Assembly: GCA_021161495.1 (NCBI GenBank)
Contig: JAGHAO010000123.1
Coordinates: forward strand, 1-6,083
Source of the DNA: Caldisericaceae bacterium
GTDB taxonomy: Bacteria; Caldisericota; Caldisericia; Caldisericales; Caldisericaceae
Length of the DNA: 6,083 nt
Reading direction: 5' to 3'
Under the pieces are notes generated by a model. The model searched no databases. It was not told where the DNA came from and saw only the letters and a list, made by a program, of their open reading frames with translations. The stretch's first letter is position 1; every line of letters starts with the position of its first letter. A program made the translations under genes and the position numbers. This document shows, in pieces, positions 1 through 5,536 of the stretch.

Positions 1-85
1 ACATAATATTGCTTTTTGTCGTTTCTCTTATTTCTCTTCATATCGTTAAAGTATAATATGAAAAAAGAAGAAAAGACAAAAATAT

Positions 86-137
86 GAGACTCTGAAACAA
101 GTGCTCGCCTTCGGCGAGGAAAGGAGTGCAGAGTGAC
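86..137. repeat. Dispersed intergenic hairpin repeat, type A (left copy)
   Basis: A 52-bp element whose exact reverse complement occurs at 5844-5895. The outer arms ACTCTG (89-94) and CAGAGT (130-135) can pair. Inside them, CTCGCC (104-109) and GGCGAG (113-118) form a second stem with a TTC loop. There is no reading frame of its own. It belongs to a family of short elements in this window that end in GTCA on one side and GTCTC or CTCGTC on the other. Confidence 0.9.
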
Positions 138-144
138 TTTTTAG

Positions 145-176
145 TTGTCACCCTGAGGTGTTTTTACTCAGGGTCT
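145..176. repeat. Dispersed hairpin repeat, type B (left copy)
   Basis: The arms ACCCTGAG (150-157) and CTCAGGGT (167-174) form an 8-bp stem with a 9-nt loop. The inverted relative at 6005-6036 has the same geometry with four differences over 32 bp, two of which compensate in the stem. No T-run follows on either strand, so it is not an obvious terminator. Confidence 0.8.
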
Positions 177-224
177 TAAATCTAGGAAACACATTTCCCT
201 CGAAACTCCTATTGAAAAACAAAA

Positions 225-254
225 GACGAGATTCCGGATCAAGTCCGGAATGAC
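225..254. repeat. Dispersed hairpin repeat, type C (left copy)
   Basis: A 30-bp element matched exactly, in inverse orientation, at 5810-5839. The arms ATTCCGGA (231-238) and TCCGGAAT (244-251) form an 8-bp stem with a 5-nt loop. Read through in one frame it gives the peptide HSGLDPESR, a known translation artefact of intergenic repeats in several bacterial genomes, so it should not be called as protein. Confidence 0.9.
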
Positions 255-270
255 GAAGAAAAGATGAAAT

Positions 271-316
271 ACGAGATTCTTCGTCACTCACTTCGTTCGT
301 TCCTCCAGAATGACAA
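271..316. repeat. Dispersed repeat, type D (left copy)
   Basis: Positions 276-316 match the reverse complement of 5713-5753 over 41 bp with two mismatches. The element carries the family end GTCATTC on one side and TCTCGT on the other. Its middle differs from the related element at 5757-5796, so the outer ends are shared while the core is swapped. Confidence 0.85.
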
Positions 317-333
317 GATAAAAACAACAAGAA

Positions 334-360
334 GAGACTCTGAAACAAGTTCAGAGTGAC
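334..360. repeat. Short hairpin repeat, type E (deleted form of type A)
   Basis: A 27-bp element with the arms ACTCTGAA (337-344) and TTCAGAGT (350-357) around the loop ACAAG. Its two ends are the same as those of type A at 86-137, but the inner CTCGCC/GGCGAG hairpin and its flank are absent. It looks like a shortened sibling of type A. No copy is seen in the right-hand array. Confidence 0.8.
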
Positions 361-382
361 TGATTTGAGATCCCAAAATAAA

Positions 383-419
383 ACTCGGGGTGATACATCC
401 CGAGGAAAGGAGTGCAGGA
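383..419. repeat. Dispersed hairpin repeat, type F (left copy)
   Basis: The arms CTCGGG (384-389) and CCCGAG (399-404) enclose a 9-nt loop. Positions 383-419 match the reverse complement of 5906-5942 with three mismatches in 37 bp. The right shoulder GAGGAAAGGAGTGCAG is shared with type A, showing that the family is built from exchangeable modules. Confidence 0.8.
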
Positions 420-446
420 CAGGGTTCCGAATGAGGCAATCCGCCA

Positions 447-476
447 TTACCGAAAACCGCTTTTTTCTGGTAAAAT
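447..476 (+). promoter_or_regulatory. Candidate reverse gyrase promoter (extended -10)
   Basis: TGGTAAAAT at 468-476 fits an extended -10 (TGN plus TAAAAT at 471-476). The best -35 candidate, TTACCG at 447-452, is weak (3 of 6 consensus bases, 18-nt spacer), as is usual when a TG extension is present. Transcription would begin near 483, only about 10 nt before the ATG, so the SD would sit at the very 5' end of the mRNA. The same TGNTAAAAT occurs before the next gene. Confidence 0.5.
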
Positions 477-481
477 TTTCT

Positions 482-488
482 GAGGAGG
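482..488 (+). promoter_or_regulatory. Ribosome binding site of reverse gyrase
   Basis: GAGGAGG lies four bases before the ATG at 493. This strong SD settles the start, and the start in turn places the N-terminal zinc-finger cysteines (C12, C15, C30, C33) inside the protein. The spacing is on the short side. Confidence 0.85.
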
Positions 489-492
489 TAAT

Positions 493-3400
493 ATGAAGAC
501 ACCGTTTGCAATTTACGAAAACTTTTGCCCGAACTGCGGGGGAGACATCTCTTCCGAACGTTTGGCAAAAGGGCTTTTCTGCAAAAAATGTATGCCGCAC
601 CCTTCGGAAAAGTGCGGAATCCCAAACCTTAAAAATTTTAAGCCGTTTTGTGATTCGGAGAAAAAGTTCAAAGAATTTTCCGAATTTTTCCTTTCCAAAG
701 TGGGTATGCCGTTAAACGGAATCCAAAGGATGTGGGCAAAAAGGTTTTTCGCGGGTAACTCTTTTGCGATGCTTGCGCCGACAGGGATAGGAAAAACAAC
801 GTTTGGCCTCGTGCTTGCCGCATTCGTCGGAGACGCATACCTCGTCTTTCCCACAAAGATTTTAGTGAAAGAGGCTGCGGAGAGATTGGAAAAGTGGGGC
901 ATTGAATTTTCCGCATACACGGGAAAGAAAGAGGATAAGAAAAAAGTCCTTTCCGCAAAATCCGGAATAATAATAACAACGTCCCAGTTTTTGTACAAAA
1001 ACCGGAGCGCAATAAAAAGAAAGTTCGCATTGGTGTTCGTGGACGACGTGGATTCTATCTTGAAATCCGGGAAAAAGATAGGAGACGTCCTGTCTCTTTT
1101 GGGATTTTCGGAAGAAGATTTCGAAAAAGCGTTCGAGTTCGCAAAAAAGGGAGATTACGAATCACTTGAAAAACTCTCTTCGAAAAGAACGGGAAACGTC
1201 ATCGTTTCTTCGGCGACGGCGAACCCGCGCTCGAAAAGGGTTAAACTCTTCCTTTACCTTGCGGGGTTCGAAGTTTCCCGCCCTTCATTTACCCTGAGAA
1301 ACGTCTCCGACCTGTTCGAAAAACCGGAAGACATATGGAAAGAAGCGGTGAGAATCGTAAAGATTGCGGGGAATAACGGCTTCCTGTTCCTGCCGGGGAA
1401 CGAGACGAAAGAAACGCTCGAAAAGTTCATAGAGTTCCTACGCGTAAACGGCATAGAATCCGCAAGTTACGAGGAGTTTGAAGAGCGCAAAGAAGATTTC
1501 AAAAAAGGGAAAATTGTTTTCGTGGGGTTTGCGAGTTACAGGAACCCGCTTGCCCGCGGCGTTGATATGCCTGAATACATAAAATACGCCCTATTTGCGG
1601 GAGTCCCGAAAATGGAGTTCCGTATAAACGAGGAAAATTACAGAAGTTTATATTACATTCTACTGATGCTTATGCCGTTCCTCTCGAAGAAAAAGTTACT
1701 CGAAGCGCAAGAGATAGCGAAACTTTCCGGATATGCGGATTACCTTAAAAAATACGCTTTTTACGAAAATATCCCGGAAATTGTGAGGAAAAAATTGGAA
1801 ACGATACGAAAAGAGGTTTCCGCAATCATAGAAAAGTATTCCGAAGAAATCGCCTCCTCGCCGGAAATTTCATTTGACGGGGAAAAAATCGTTGTTTCGG
1901 ATATCACCGGATATTTGCAGGCAACAGGGAGGACAAGCAGGTTTTTCAAAGGTAAACTCACAAAAGGTGTGAGCATTCTGCTTGTTGACAATGAAAAGAC
2001 GTTTTATTCCCTGAGGAAAAGATTGTTGTGGCTGGGAAACGCGGAGTTCGAACCGTATTCGGACGAAAAGTTTGTTTCTCTTATGGAAGAAGCGGAAAAA
2101 AGCAGGAGGGAAGAAAAACTTTCCGAGATGAAGACCTCTTTTGTCATAGTGGAATCACCCGTTAAGGCAAGAACGATTTCCTCGTTTTTCGGAAAACCCG
2201 CTATGCGCCTTGTTTCCGGCATTCCCGTTTACGAGGTGATGACGGAAAACGGAGTTTTGGTGCTCGCTGCGAGCGTGGGCCACGATTTTGACCTCTCGGA
2301 CAGGGGAAAATTCGGAGTTGTCGACAAAACCGTGCCTGTTTTCAAAATTCTCGAAAACAAAGACAAAATATTGAAAGCGCTTGGCTTGCAGAGTGCGGAA
2401 ACGGACGAGGTGCTTGTCGCAACGGATCCGGATAGGGAAGGGGAGAAGATCTCCTTTGACGTAACAAACGCAAACAAGGTGTTCAACGAGAACATCCGGA
2501 GGATCGAGTTTCACGAAATCTCAAAAAGGGCATTCGAAAACGCCGTAAAGAACAAGCGCGAGGTGGATTCGAATTTGGTGCTTTCGCAGTTTGCAAGGAG
2601 GATTGCGGACAGGTGGATCGGATTCGGGATTTCCGCGCACATTCAGGAAAAATTAGGGAGAAAAACACTTTCCGCGGGAAGAGTGCAAACTCCGGTTTTG
2701 GAATGGATCGCGCGCAGGACGGAAAAACTCAAGGAAAAAGTTTGGGCGGTGAAAACGGAAATTTGCGGAGAACGCCTCGAGTTCACATTCAAGGAAAAAG
2801 AGGAAGCGGAAAAGTTTTTGCAAAAAAAATTCCTCACCGTGAAGAAAATCGCGGAGCGCAAAAAGGAAATGTTCGTAACGCCGTTCAACACGTCGGAACT
2901 TTTGAAATCCGCCTCCGACAAATTGGGCTTTTCTCCTCAGAAAACGATGAAAATCGCACAGGAACTTTTTGAAAACGGGTTCATCACATACCACAGGACG
3001 GACAGCATTCGCGTGTCTCAAAACGGGATTTCACTTGCAAAGGATTACATCGTTTCCAACTTCGGAGAAGAGTATTTTACCCCGCGCAAATTCGAATCCG
3101 CAGGAGGCGCGCACGAATGCATACGCCCCGTCTCCGGAATAAGCGGGAGCGAAATAAAAACCGCTGCACTTATGCGGGGAATCCGGGTTTCCGAAAGCCA
3201 CGCAAGGCTTTATTCTCTAATATTCGACAGGTTTATTGCGTCTCAAATGAGGAGCGCAATCTTCGTTGAAGCAGAGTTCGAAATAGAAGGAATCAAAAAA
3301 TCATTCCCGGTGAGAGTCGATAGAGACGGGTTCAACCTAATTTGGAAGGTGAAGGTTTCCGAGATAAAGGAAGGAGAATATGAGTTTTACGGGGAAATTT

Positions 3401-3729
3401 TCCGGAAACCTGCGGTTTCGCCTTACACGTATGCGGAAATCATAAACGAAATGCGCGAAAAAGGAATAGGCAGGCCATCCACGTATGCGATCACCGTGGA
3501 AAAATTGATAAGGCGCGGGTACGTCGTCCAAAAAGGGAATTTCGTCTTTGCAACGCGCCTCGGATTTAAAGTGCTGAAATTGGCAAAGGAAAGCCGTTTT
3601 GCAAAATATGTGAGCGAGGAATTCACCGCGGAATTGGAAAAAACGCTTGACGAAATTGCGGAAGGAGTGAAAGATTACGAACTAACCATAAAAAACCTTT
3701 ACCGTGAGTTGTTTGAAAACACACTATGA
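493..3729 (+). CDS. rgy: Reverse gyrase (helicase-type domain fused to type IA topoisomerase)
   Basis: ATP-dependent introduction of positive supercoils into DNA, a chromosome-protecting enzyme found in thermophiles. The 1078-aa length is normal for the family. N-terminal zinc finger: C12, C15, C30, C33. Helicase-like domain: Q78, Walker A APTGIGKTT 95-103 (K101), motif Ia around PTK 120-122, DDVD 184-187, SAT 240-242, ARGVDMP 354-360 and QATGRTSR 476-483. The stretch between the last two (about 365-465) should hold the latch. Topoisomerase part from about 548: Toprim VIVESPVKA with E554, DPDREGE 645-651, catalytic Tyr Y833 in ITYHRTDS, GAHECIRP 872-879 and GIGRPSTYA 991-999. All catalytic residues are present, so it should be active. 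Oddity: the Toprim region where many relatives carry a second Cys4 zinc finger (about 610-638 here) has no cysteine. There is no frameshift, and the start is fixed by the SD at 482-488. The functional call is near certain. Confidence 0.98.
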   Translation: MKTPFAIYENFCPNCGGDISSERLAKGLFCKKCMPHPSEKCGIPNLKNFKPFCDSEKKFKEFSEFFLSKVGMPLNGIQRMWAKRFFAGNSFAMLAPTGIGKTTFGLVLAAFVGDAYLVFPTKILVKEAAERLEKWGIEFSAYTGKKEDKKKVLSAKSGIIITTSQFLYKNRSAIKRKFALVFVDDVDSILKSGKKIGDVLSLLGFSEEDFEKAFEFAKKGDYESLEKLSSKRTGNVIVSSATANPRSKRVKLFLYLAGFEVSRPSFTLRNVSDLFEKPEDIWKEAVRIVKIAGNNGFLFLPGNETKETLEKFIEFLRVNGIESASYEEFEERKEDFKKGKIVFVGFASYRNPLARGVDMPEYIKYALFAGVPKMEFRINEENYRSLYYILLMLMPFLSKKKLLEAQEIAKLSGYADYLKKYAFYENIPEIVRKKLETIRKEVSAIIEKYSEEIASSPEISFDGEKIVVSDITGYLQATGRTSRFFKGKLTKGVSILLVDNEKTFYSLRKRLLWLGNAEFEPYSDEKFVSLMEEAEKSRREEKLSEMKTSFVIVESPVKARTISSFFGKPAMRLVSGIPVYEVMTENGVLVLAASVGHDFDLSDRGKFGVVDKTVPVFKILENKDKILKALGLQSAETDEVLVATDPDREGEKISFDVTNANKVFNENIRRIEFHEISKRAFENAVKNKREVDSNLVLSQFARRIADRWIGFGISAHIQEKLGRKTLSAGRVQTPVLEWIARRTEKLKEKVWAVKTEICGERLEFTFKEKEEAEKFLQKKFLTVKKIAERKKEMFVTPFNTSELLKSASDKLGFSPQKTMKIAQELFENGFITYHRTDSIRVSQNGISLAKDYIVSNFGEEYFTPRKFESAGGAHECIRPVSGISGSEIKTAALMRGIRVSESHARLYSLIFDRFIASQMRSAIFVEAEFEIEGIKKSFPVRVDRDGFNLIWKVKVSEIKEGEYEFYGEIFRKPAVSPYTYAEIINEMREKGIGRPSTYAITVEKLIRRGYVVQKGNFVFATRLGFKVLKLAKESRFAKYVSEEFTAELEKTLDEIAEGVKDYELTIKNLYRELFENTL

Positions 3730-3730
3730 A

Positions 3731-3744
3731 AATTTTGCAAAATT
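3731..3744. promoter_or_regulatory. Perfect 14-bp palindrome, possible operator
   Basis: AATTTTGCAAAATT reads the same on both strands. It lies just after the reverse gyrase stop, and its last base overlaps the TG of the extended -10 box for the next gene, where a bound dimeric regulator would interfere with RNA polymerase. A palindrome this long is expected by chance roughly once in 16 kb, so position rather than rarity is the argument. Confidence 0.3.
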
Positions 3745-3752
3745 GTTAAAAT
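3744..3752 (+). promoter_or_regulatory. Candidate extended -10 promoter giving a leaderless mRNA
   Basis: TGTTAAAAT is an extended -10 element like TGGTAAAAT before reverse gyrase. With normal spacing, transcription would start at about 3759-3760, on or one base before the ATG at 3760. No SD is visible in the preceding 25 nt, which fits a leaderless transcript. No good -35 is seen. The gene may also be read as the tail of the reverse gyrase mRNA. Confidence 0.45.
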
Positions 3753-3759
3753 ACGTTTT

Positions 3760-4149
3760 ATGGAATTGTTAGGACGTTACAGGATAGGATACGTTTATTC
3801 GATGAAAGGCCACACGGTTGTGGAAAAAATACTTCCGCTCGGGATGGAACCCGTTGCCGATACGGACATAGAAATCGGGCGTGACGAAGATTCCGGAGAA
3901 ATCGTGGTGAGATTCGTTATGATCGTAATGGGAGAAAGAATAGATACGAAAGCATTTCCCGAAGACGTGAACGTGGGCATAACGGACGGCGGAATAATCG
4001 TTTGGCGTGAAATCGACAGAATCGGCGTGTCGGATTTTATTTCCGAAGACGAAATCGGCAGCCCGGACGAAACTTATCGATACAAACGGGAAGCAATTTC
4101 TTTTTTCGAGCGGTTCATTGCGGGAAAGAAAGATCCGACACTGATGTAA
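3760..4149 (+). CDS. Hypothetical protein, 129 aa, downstream of reverse gyrase
   Basis: I do not recognise this protein. It is soluble-looking, with no signal peptide or membrane helix, and is rich in Asp and Glu. Short alternating hydrophobic stretches (for example EIVVRFVMIVMG at 47-58 and GGIIVWREID at 77-86) suggest a beta-rich core. A charged C-terminal stretch (about 105-125) could be an alpha helix. There are no cysteines and no metal or nucleotide motif. It starts 30 nt after reverse gyrase on the same strand. Codon choice resembles its neighbour and the frame is open to a TAA just before the convergent terminator, so it is probably real. An alternative start is M15, but no convincing SD supports either, and the -10 box at 3747 favours the first ATG as a leaderless start. 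A link with reverse gyrase is inferred only from position and promoter similarity. Confidence 0.8.
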   Translation: MELLGRYRIGYVYSMKGHTVVEKILPLGMEPVADTDIEIGRDEDSGEIVVRFVMIVMGERIDTKAFPEDVNVGITDGGIIVWREIDRIGVSDFISEDEIGSPDETYRYKREAISFFERFIAGKKDPTLM

Positions 4150-4151
4150 AT

Positions 4152-4177
4152 AAAAAAGGCGGCAAAATTGCCGCCTT
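4152..4177 (-). terminator. Intrinsic terminator of the amidase operon
   Basis: AAGGCGGC (4156-4163) and GCCGCCTT (4170-4177) form an 8-bp GC-rich stem with a 6-nt loop. On the minus strand the stem runs into six T, and it begins four bases after the amidase stop. On the plus strand no long T-run follows, so it should stop the convergent plus-strand transcript less well. Confidence 0.88.
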
Positions 4178-4180
4178 CGG

Positions 4181-4825
4181 TTAGTTGAGCAGTTTGGAAA
4201 GAATCCTGTATGCGATCAACGCAACTTCCTCTCTTGTTGCAAGGGCGTTCGGCCTGAACTCCCCGTCCGTTCCTTTCACGATCCCGTGCTTTTTCAGAAA
4301 AGCGATTTCCTTGTAATAAGGGTAAGAGGGAGTGATGTCGGCGAAAACTTCCTCGCTTACTTCCGAGAGCATAGAGATAAAAGGAAAATTCTTTCCCGGG
4401 CAGAGCGTCGAGTTTGCACGCCCTGTGATGTCCGAAACAACGTCTTTATGCCTCAACACGTTTTTAATCGGGATTTCATATTCGTGAAGAAGTTTTCTTA
4501 TTAAGTTTACACCTGATTCGAACTGAGCCTTTTTCATTGTCCCCGTTTGAAAGTTCCCGAGAAAGCAGATCCCTATGCTGTGCAAATTCACCCTATAATT
4601 CGTTGCGTGCCACGAAGGGAGCGCGACATCCTGCCCTTTGAAAATGTCGCCTTCCGGTCCCACGAGGAAGTGGTAATCGCATTTGTAAAGAGGAAATTCT
4701 TTTCCCCAATGTATTCTGCTTCTCCTGCAAATCGCTTCGGCGAGTTTCCTTCCCGTTTTGTCGGATTCGTTCATTACGGGCTGCGTTGCCGAGTGGTGCA
4801 GGATGACGTATTCTATTTTTCTCAT
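4181..4825 (-). CDS. N-acetylmuramoyl-L-alanine amidase (Amidase_2/PGRP type) with C-terminal SLH repeat
   Basis: Zinc-dependent hydrolase expected to cut the bond between N-acetylmuramic acid and L-Ala of peptidoglycan. Residues 1-150 are an Amidase_2 domain of the T7 lysozyme type. Likely zinc ligands are H10 (VILHHSAT), H126 (LRHKDV) and C142 (TLCPG), with the catalytic Tyr equivalent Y51 in DYHFLV and a family-typical SIGICFLGNF at 83-92. Residues about 161-212 form one S-layer homology repeat (FADITPSYPYYKEIAFLKKHGIVKGT, then FRPNALATREE), the usual anchor to secondary cell-wall polymers. There is no signal peptide: the chain starts directly with MRKIEYVILHH, as in phage endolysins that need a holin or another exit route. 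The start ATG overlaps the stop of the YvrJ-like gene (ATGA), so translation is probably coupled. At 214 aa it appears complete. Family is certain; phage lysin versus cell-wall remodelling role is open. Confidence 0.94.
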   Translation of the reverse strand: MRKIEYVILHHSATQPVMNESDKTGRKLAEAICRRSRIHWGKEFPLYKCDYHFLVGPEGDIFKGQDVALPSWHATNYRVNLHSIGICFLGNFQTGTMKKAQFESGVNLIRKLLHEYEIPIKNVLRHKDVVSDITGRANSTLCPGKNFPFISMLSEVSEEVFADITPSYPYYKEIAFLKKHGIVKGTDGEFRPNALATREEVALIAYRILSKLLN

Positions 4826-4977
4826 TTTTTAACTAACCCTTCTATAAATTTTGCGAGGTTATCCACAGAGTCCGAAAGTTTGTCCAACTTCGCTCCGAAA
4901 ACAACCAATAGGTAAAGCGCAACTGCAATCGGGAAACCGACGTTTCCGATAATTTTTATGAGTTCTTCAACTGTCAT
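4822..4977 (-). CDS. YvrJ-like small membrane protein, 51 aa (holin-like)
   Basis: The 51-residue product starts MTVEELIKIIGNVGFPIAV and continues ALYLLVVFGAKLDKL. A short amphipathic N-terminus is followed by GNVGFPIAVALYLLVVF (11-27), one membrane-spanning segment, and then a charged helical tail (KLDKLSDSVDNLAKFIEGL) ending in KK. The NVGFPI entry into the helix and the length are what I know of the YvrJ family, small Bacillota proteins of unknown function that recall one-helix BhlA/UviB-type holins. The start is well supported: AGGAGG at 4985-4990 lies seven bases upstream. The stop overlaps the amidase start by 4 nt. The pairing with a lysin lacking a signal peptide makes a holin-like or export-helper role plausible, but that is inference. 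Confidence 0.85.
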   Translation of the reverse strand: MTVEELIKIIGNVGFPIAVALYLLVVFGAKLDKLSDSVDNLAKFIEGLVKK

Positions 4978-4984
4978 TTTATCG

Positions 4985-4990
4985 CCTCCT
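4985..4990 (-). promoter_or_regulatory. Ribosome binding site of the YvrJ-like gene
   Basis: AGGAGG on the minus strand, seven bases before the ATG at 4977. It confirms this small gene and lies seven bases after the GC-rich hairpin at 4998-5015. Confidence 0.85.
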
Positions 4991-4997
4991 GTTTAAG

Positions 4998-5015
4998 GGG
5001 CGGGTGTCCCCGCCC
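4998..5015 (-). promoter_or_regulatory. GC-rich hairpin inside the operon, before the YvrJ SD
   Basis: On the minus strand GGGCGGG and CCCGCCC pair over seven bp around the loop GACA. It sits between the DUF2922 stop and the SD of the YvrJ-like gene. No T-run follows it in operon direction, so full termination is unlikely. A role as mRNA stabiliser, processing barrier or partial terminator setting the ratio of the first two genes to the last two is possible. Confidence 0.6.
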
Positions 5016-5026
5016 TCTTTGAATTT

Positions 5027-5254
5027 TTACGGAACAAGATCGTGGAACGAGCGAGTTACAATCCCGCCGTCAACGATGGTCGTGAGGTCCCCGTTCTTTG
5101 TGGTGAAAATGTTCTTGTCAATTATCAACTGCATCAAGTCGTGAACCTGCTGTTCCGTAATGTCGCTTTTAGGGTTGTTAAACTCCATCGCGTGCTTCTT
5201 TCCGTTTTCCGTTCCGAAAACGAGCCTTAAAACGGTTGAACTCGTATCTGCCAT
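5027..5254 (-). CDS. DUF2922 family small protein, 75 aa
   Basis: Small soluble protein of unknown function. The N-terminal strand VLRLVFGTENGKKHAMEF (8-25) is followed by a P-containing turn, a helix with the pattern QQVHDLMQLII (35-45), the segment KNIFTTKNGDL and a C-terminal strand IVDGGIVTRSFHDLVP. This order, the KNIF element and the length are typical of DUF2922, which in Bacillota is commonly found beside DUF1659 and YvrJ genes. The SD AGGAGGT lies just upstream of the ATG at 5254 and overlaps the DUF1659 stop (TAAGGAGG), so the two are probably translated in a coupled way. No signal peptide, membrane segment or cysteine is present. Confidence 0.85.
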   Translation of the reverse strand: MADTSSTVLRLVFGTENGKKHAMEFNNPKSDITEQQVHDLMQLIIDKNIFTTKNGDLTTIVDGGIVTRSFHDLVP

Positions 5255-5262
5255 ACGTCACA

Positions 5263-5270
5263 CCTCCTTA
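5263..5270 (-). promoter_or_regulatory. SD of DUF2922 overlapping the DUF1659 stop
   Basis: TAAGGAGG on the minus strand: the TAA ends the first gene and its last bases begin the SD for the second, eight bases before the ATG at 5254. This arrangement favours re-initiation by the same ribosome and roughly equal output of the two small proteins. Confidence 0.8.
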
Positions 5271-5468
5271 TGCGGAATAACTCTTCTGACTTGTAAGCCT
5301 GATGTCCTGCAACGCATCGCTTATCAAATTTGCGATTCCCGTTGCAATGTCGTAAATGTCCTGGTCGGCTGCACTCGGTTTCACTCCGGTTACACTTTCC
5401 CTCCGAGTCTTGCCGTTCCCCGCGTCGAACAAGAGTTCGAGCCTTCCGTTTTTCTGCGTTACTGTCAT
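5268..5468 (-). CDS. DUF1659 family small protein, 66 aa
   Basis: Small soluble protein of unknown function and first gene of the operon. It begins MTVTQKNGRLELLFDAGNGK, has a P-containing turn (GVKPSAADQDIYDIATGIANLI, 32-53) and ends in a strand-like segment DIRLTSQKSYSA. The V-K-P-x-A-x-D-x-D-I-Y signature before a helix and the length fit DUF1659. The frame stays open to an ATG at 5534, but I chose the ATG at 5468 because GGAGG (5477-5481) lies eight bases upstream and the extra 22 residues do not resemble the family. Fold order parallels the neighbouring DUF2922 protein: strand, NGK turn, P turn, D-I/L helix. Both may be related partners. Confidence 0.85.
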   Translation of the reverse strand: MTVTQKNGRLELLFDAGNGKTRRESVTGVKPSAADQDIYDIATGIANLISDALQDIRLTSQKSYSA

Positions 5469-5476
5469 ACGTATCA

Positions 5477-5481
5477 CCTCC
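5477..5481 (-). promoter_or_regulatory. Ribosome binding site of DUF1659 gene
   Basis: GGAGG (within GGAGGTG) on the minus strand, eight bases before the ATG at 5468. It decides the short start over the in-frame ATG at 5534. Confidence 0.85.
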
Positions 5482-5508
5482 GATTGAAATTTTTGGAAGC
5501 GCCTCCAC

Positions 5509-5534
5509 CCTATATATATGGAGCATATGGTCAA
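5509..5534 (-). promoter_or_regulatory. Weak candidate promoter for the DUF1659 operon
   Basis: On the minus strand TTGACC (5534-5529) precedes a TATATATA run (5519-5511). Spacing from TTGACC to TATATA or TATAGG is only 12-14 nt, below the usual 16-18, so this may be a -10 with an unseen -35, or no promoter. If real, transcription would start near 5505 and the mRNA leader would be about 35 nt. Confidence 0.3.
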
Positions 5535-5536
5535 AA

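Noticed and set aside
52..57. TATAAT box near the left edge, followed by a 9-codon frame
   Set aside because: No -35 at a proper distance, no SD and no gene downstream before the repeats; likely chance in AT-rich sequence. Nothing else is seen in 1-85.
86..419. CRISPR array
   Set aside because: The repeats differ in sequence and length, are irregularly spaced and have mirrored copies 5 kb away; no cas gene is present.
148..625. Open frames on the minus strand over the left repeats
   Set aside because: They consist of translated repeats (including the HSGLDPESR peptide) and run antisense into the reverse gyrase start; no SD or family resemblance.
2613..2972. 119-aa frame inside reverse gyrase, and many minus-strand frames over the same gene
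   Set aside because: Shadows of a real gene with full catalytic motifs; their translations look like frame-shifted coding sequence and have no supporting SD.
4286..4915. Plus-strand frames opposite the amidase and YvrJ-like genes
   Set aside because: Antisense shadows; the minus strand carries the conserved zinc ligands and the ATGA overlap.
5268..5534. 88-aa version of the DUF1659 protein starting at 5534
   Set aside because: No SD before 5534, whereas GGAGG precedes the ATG at 5468; the extra 22 residues are unlike the family.
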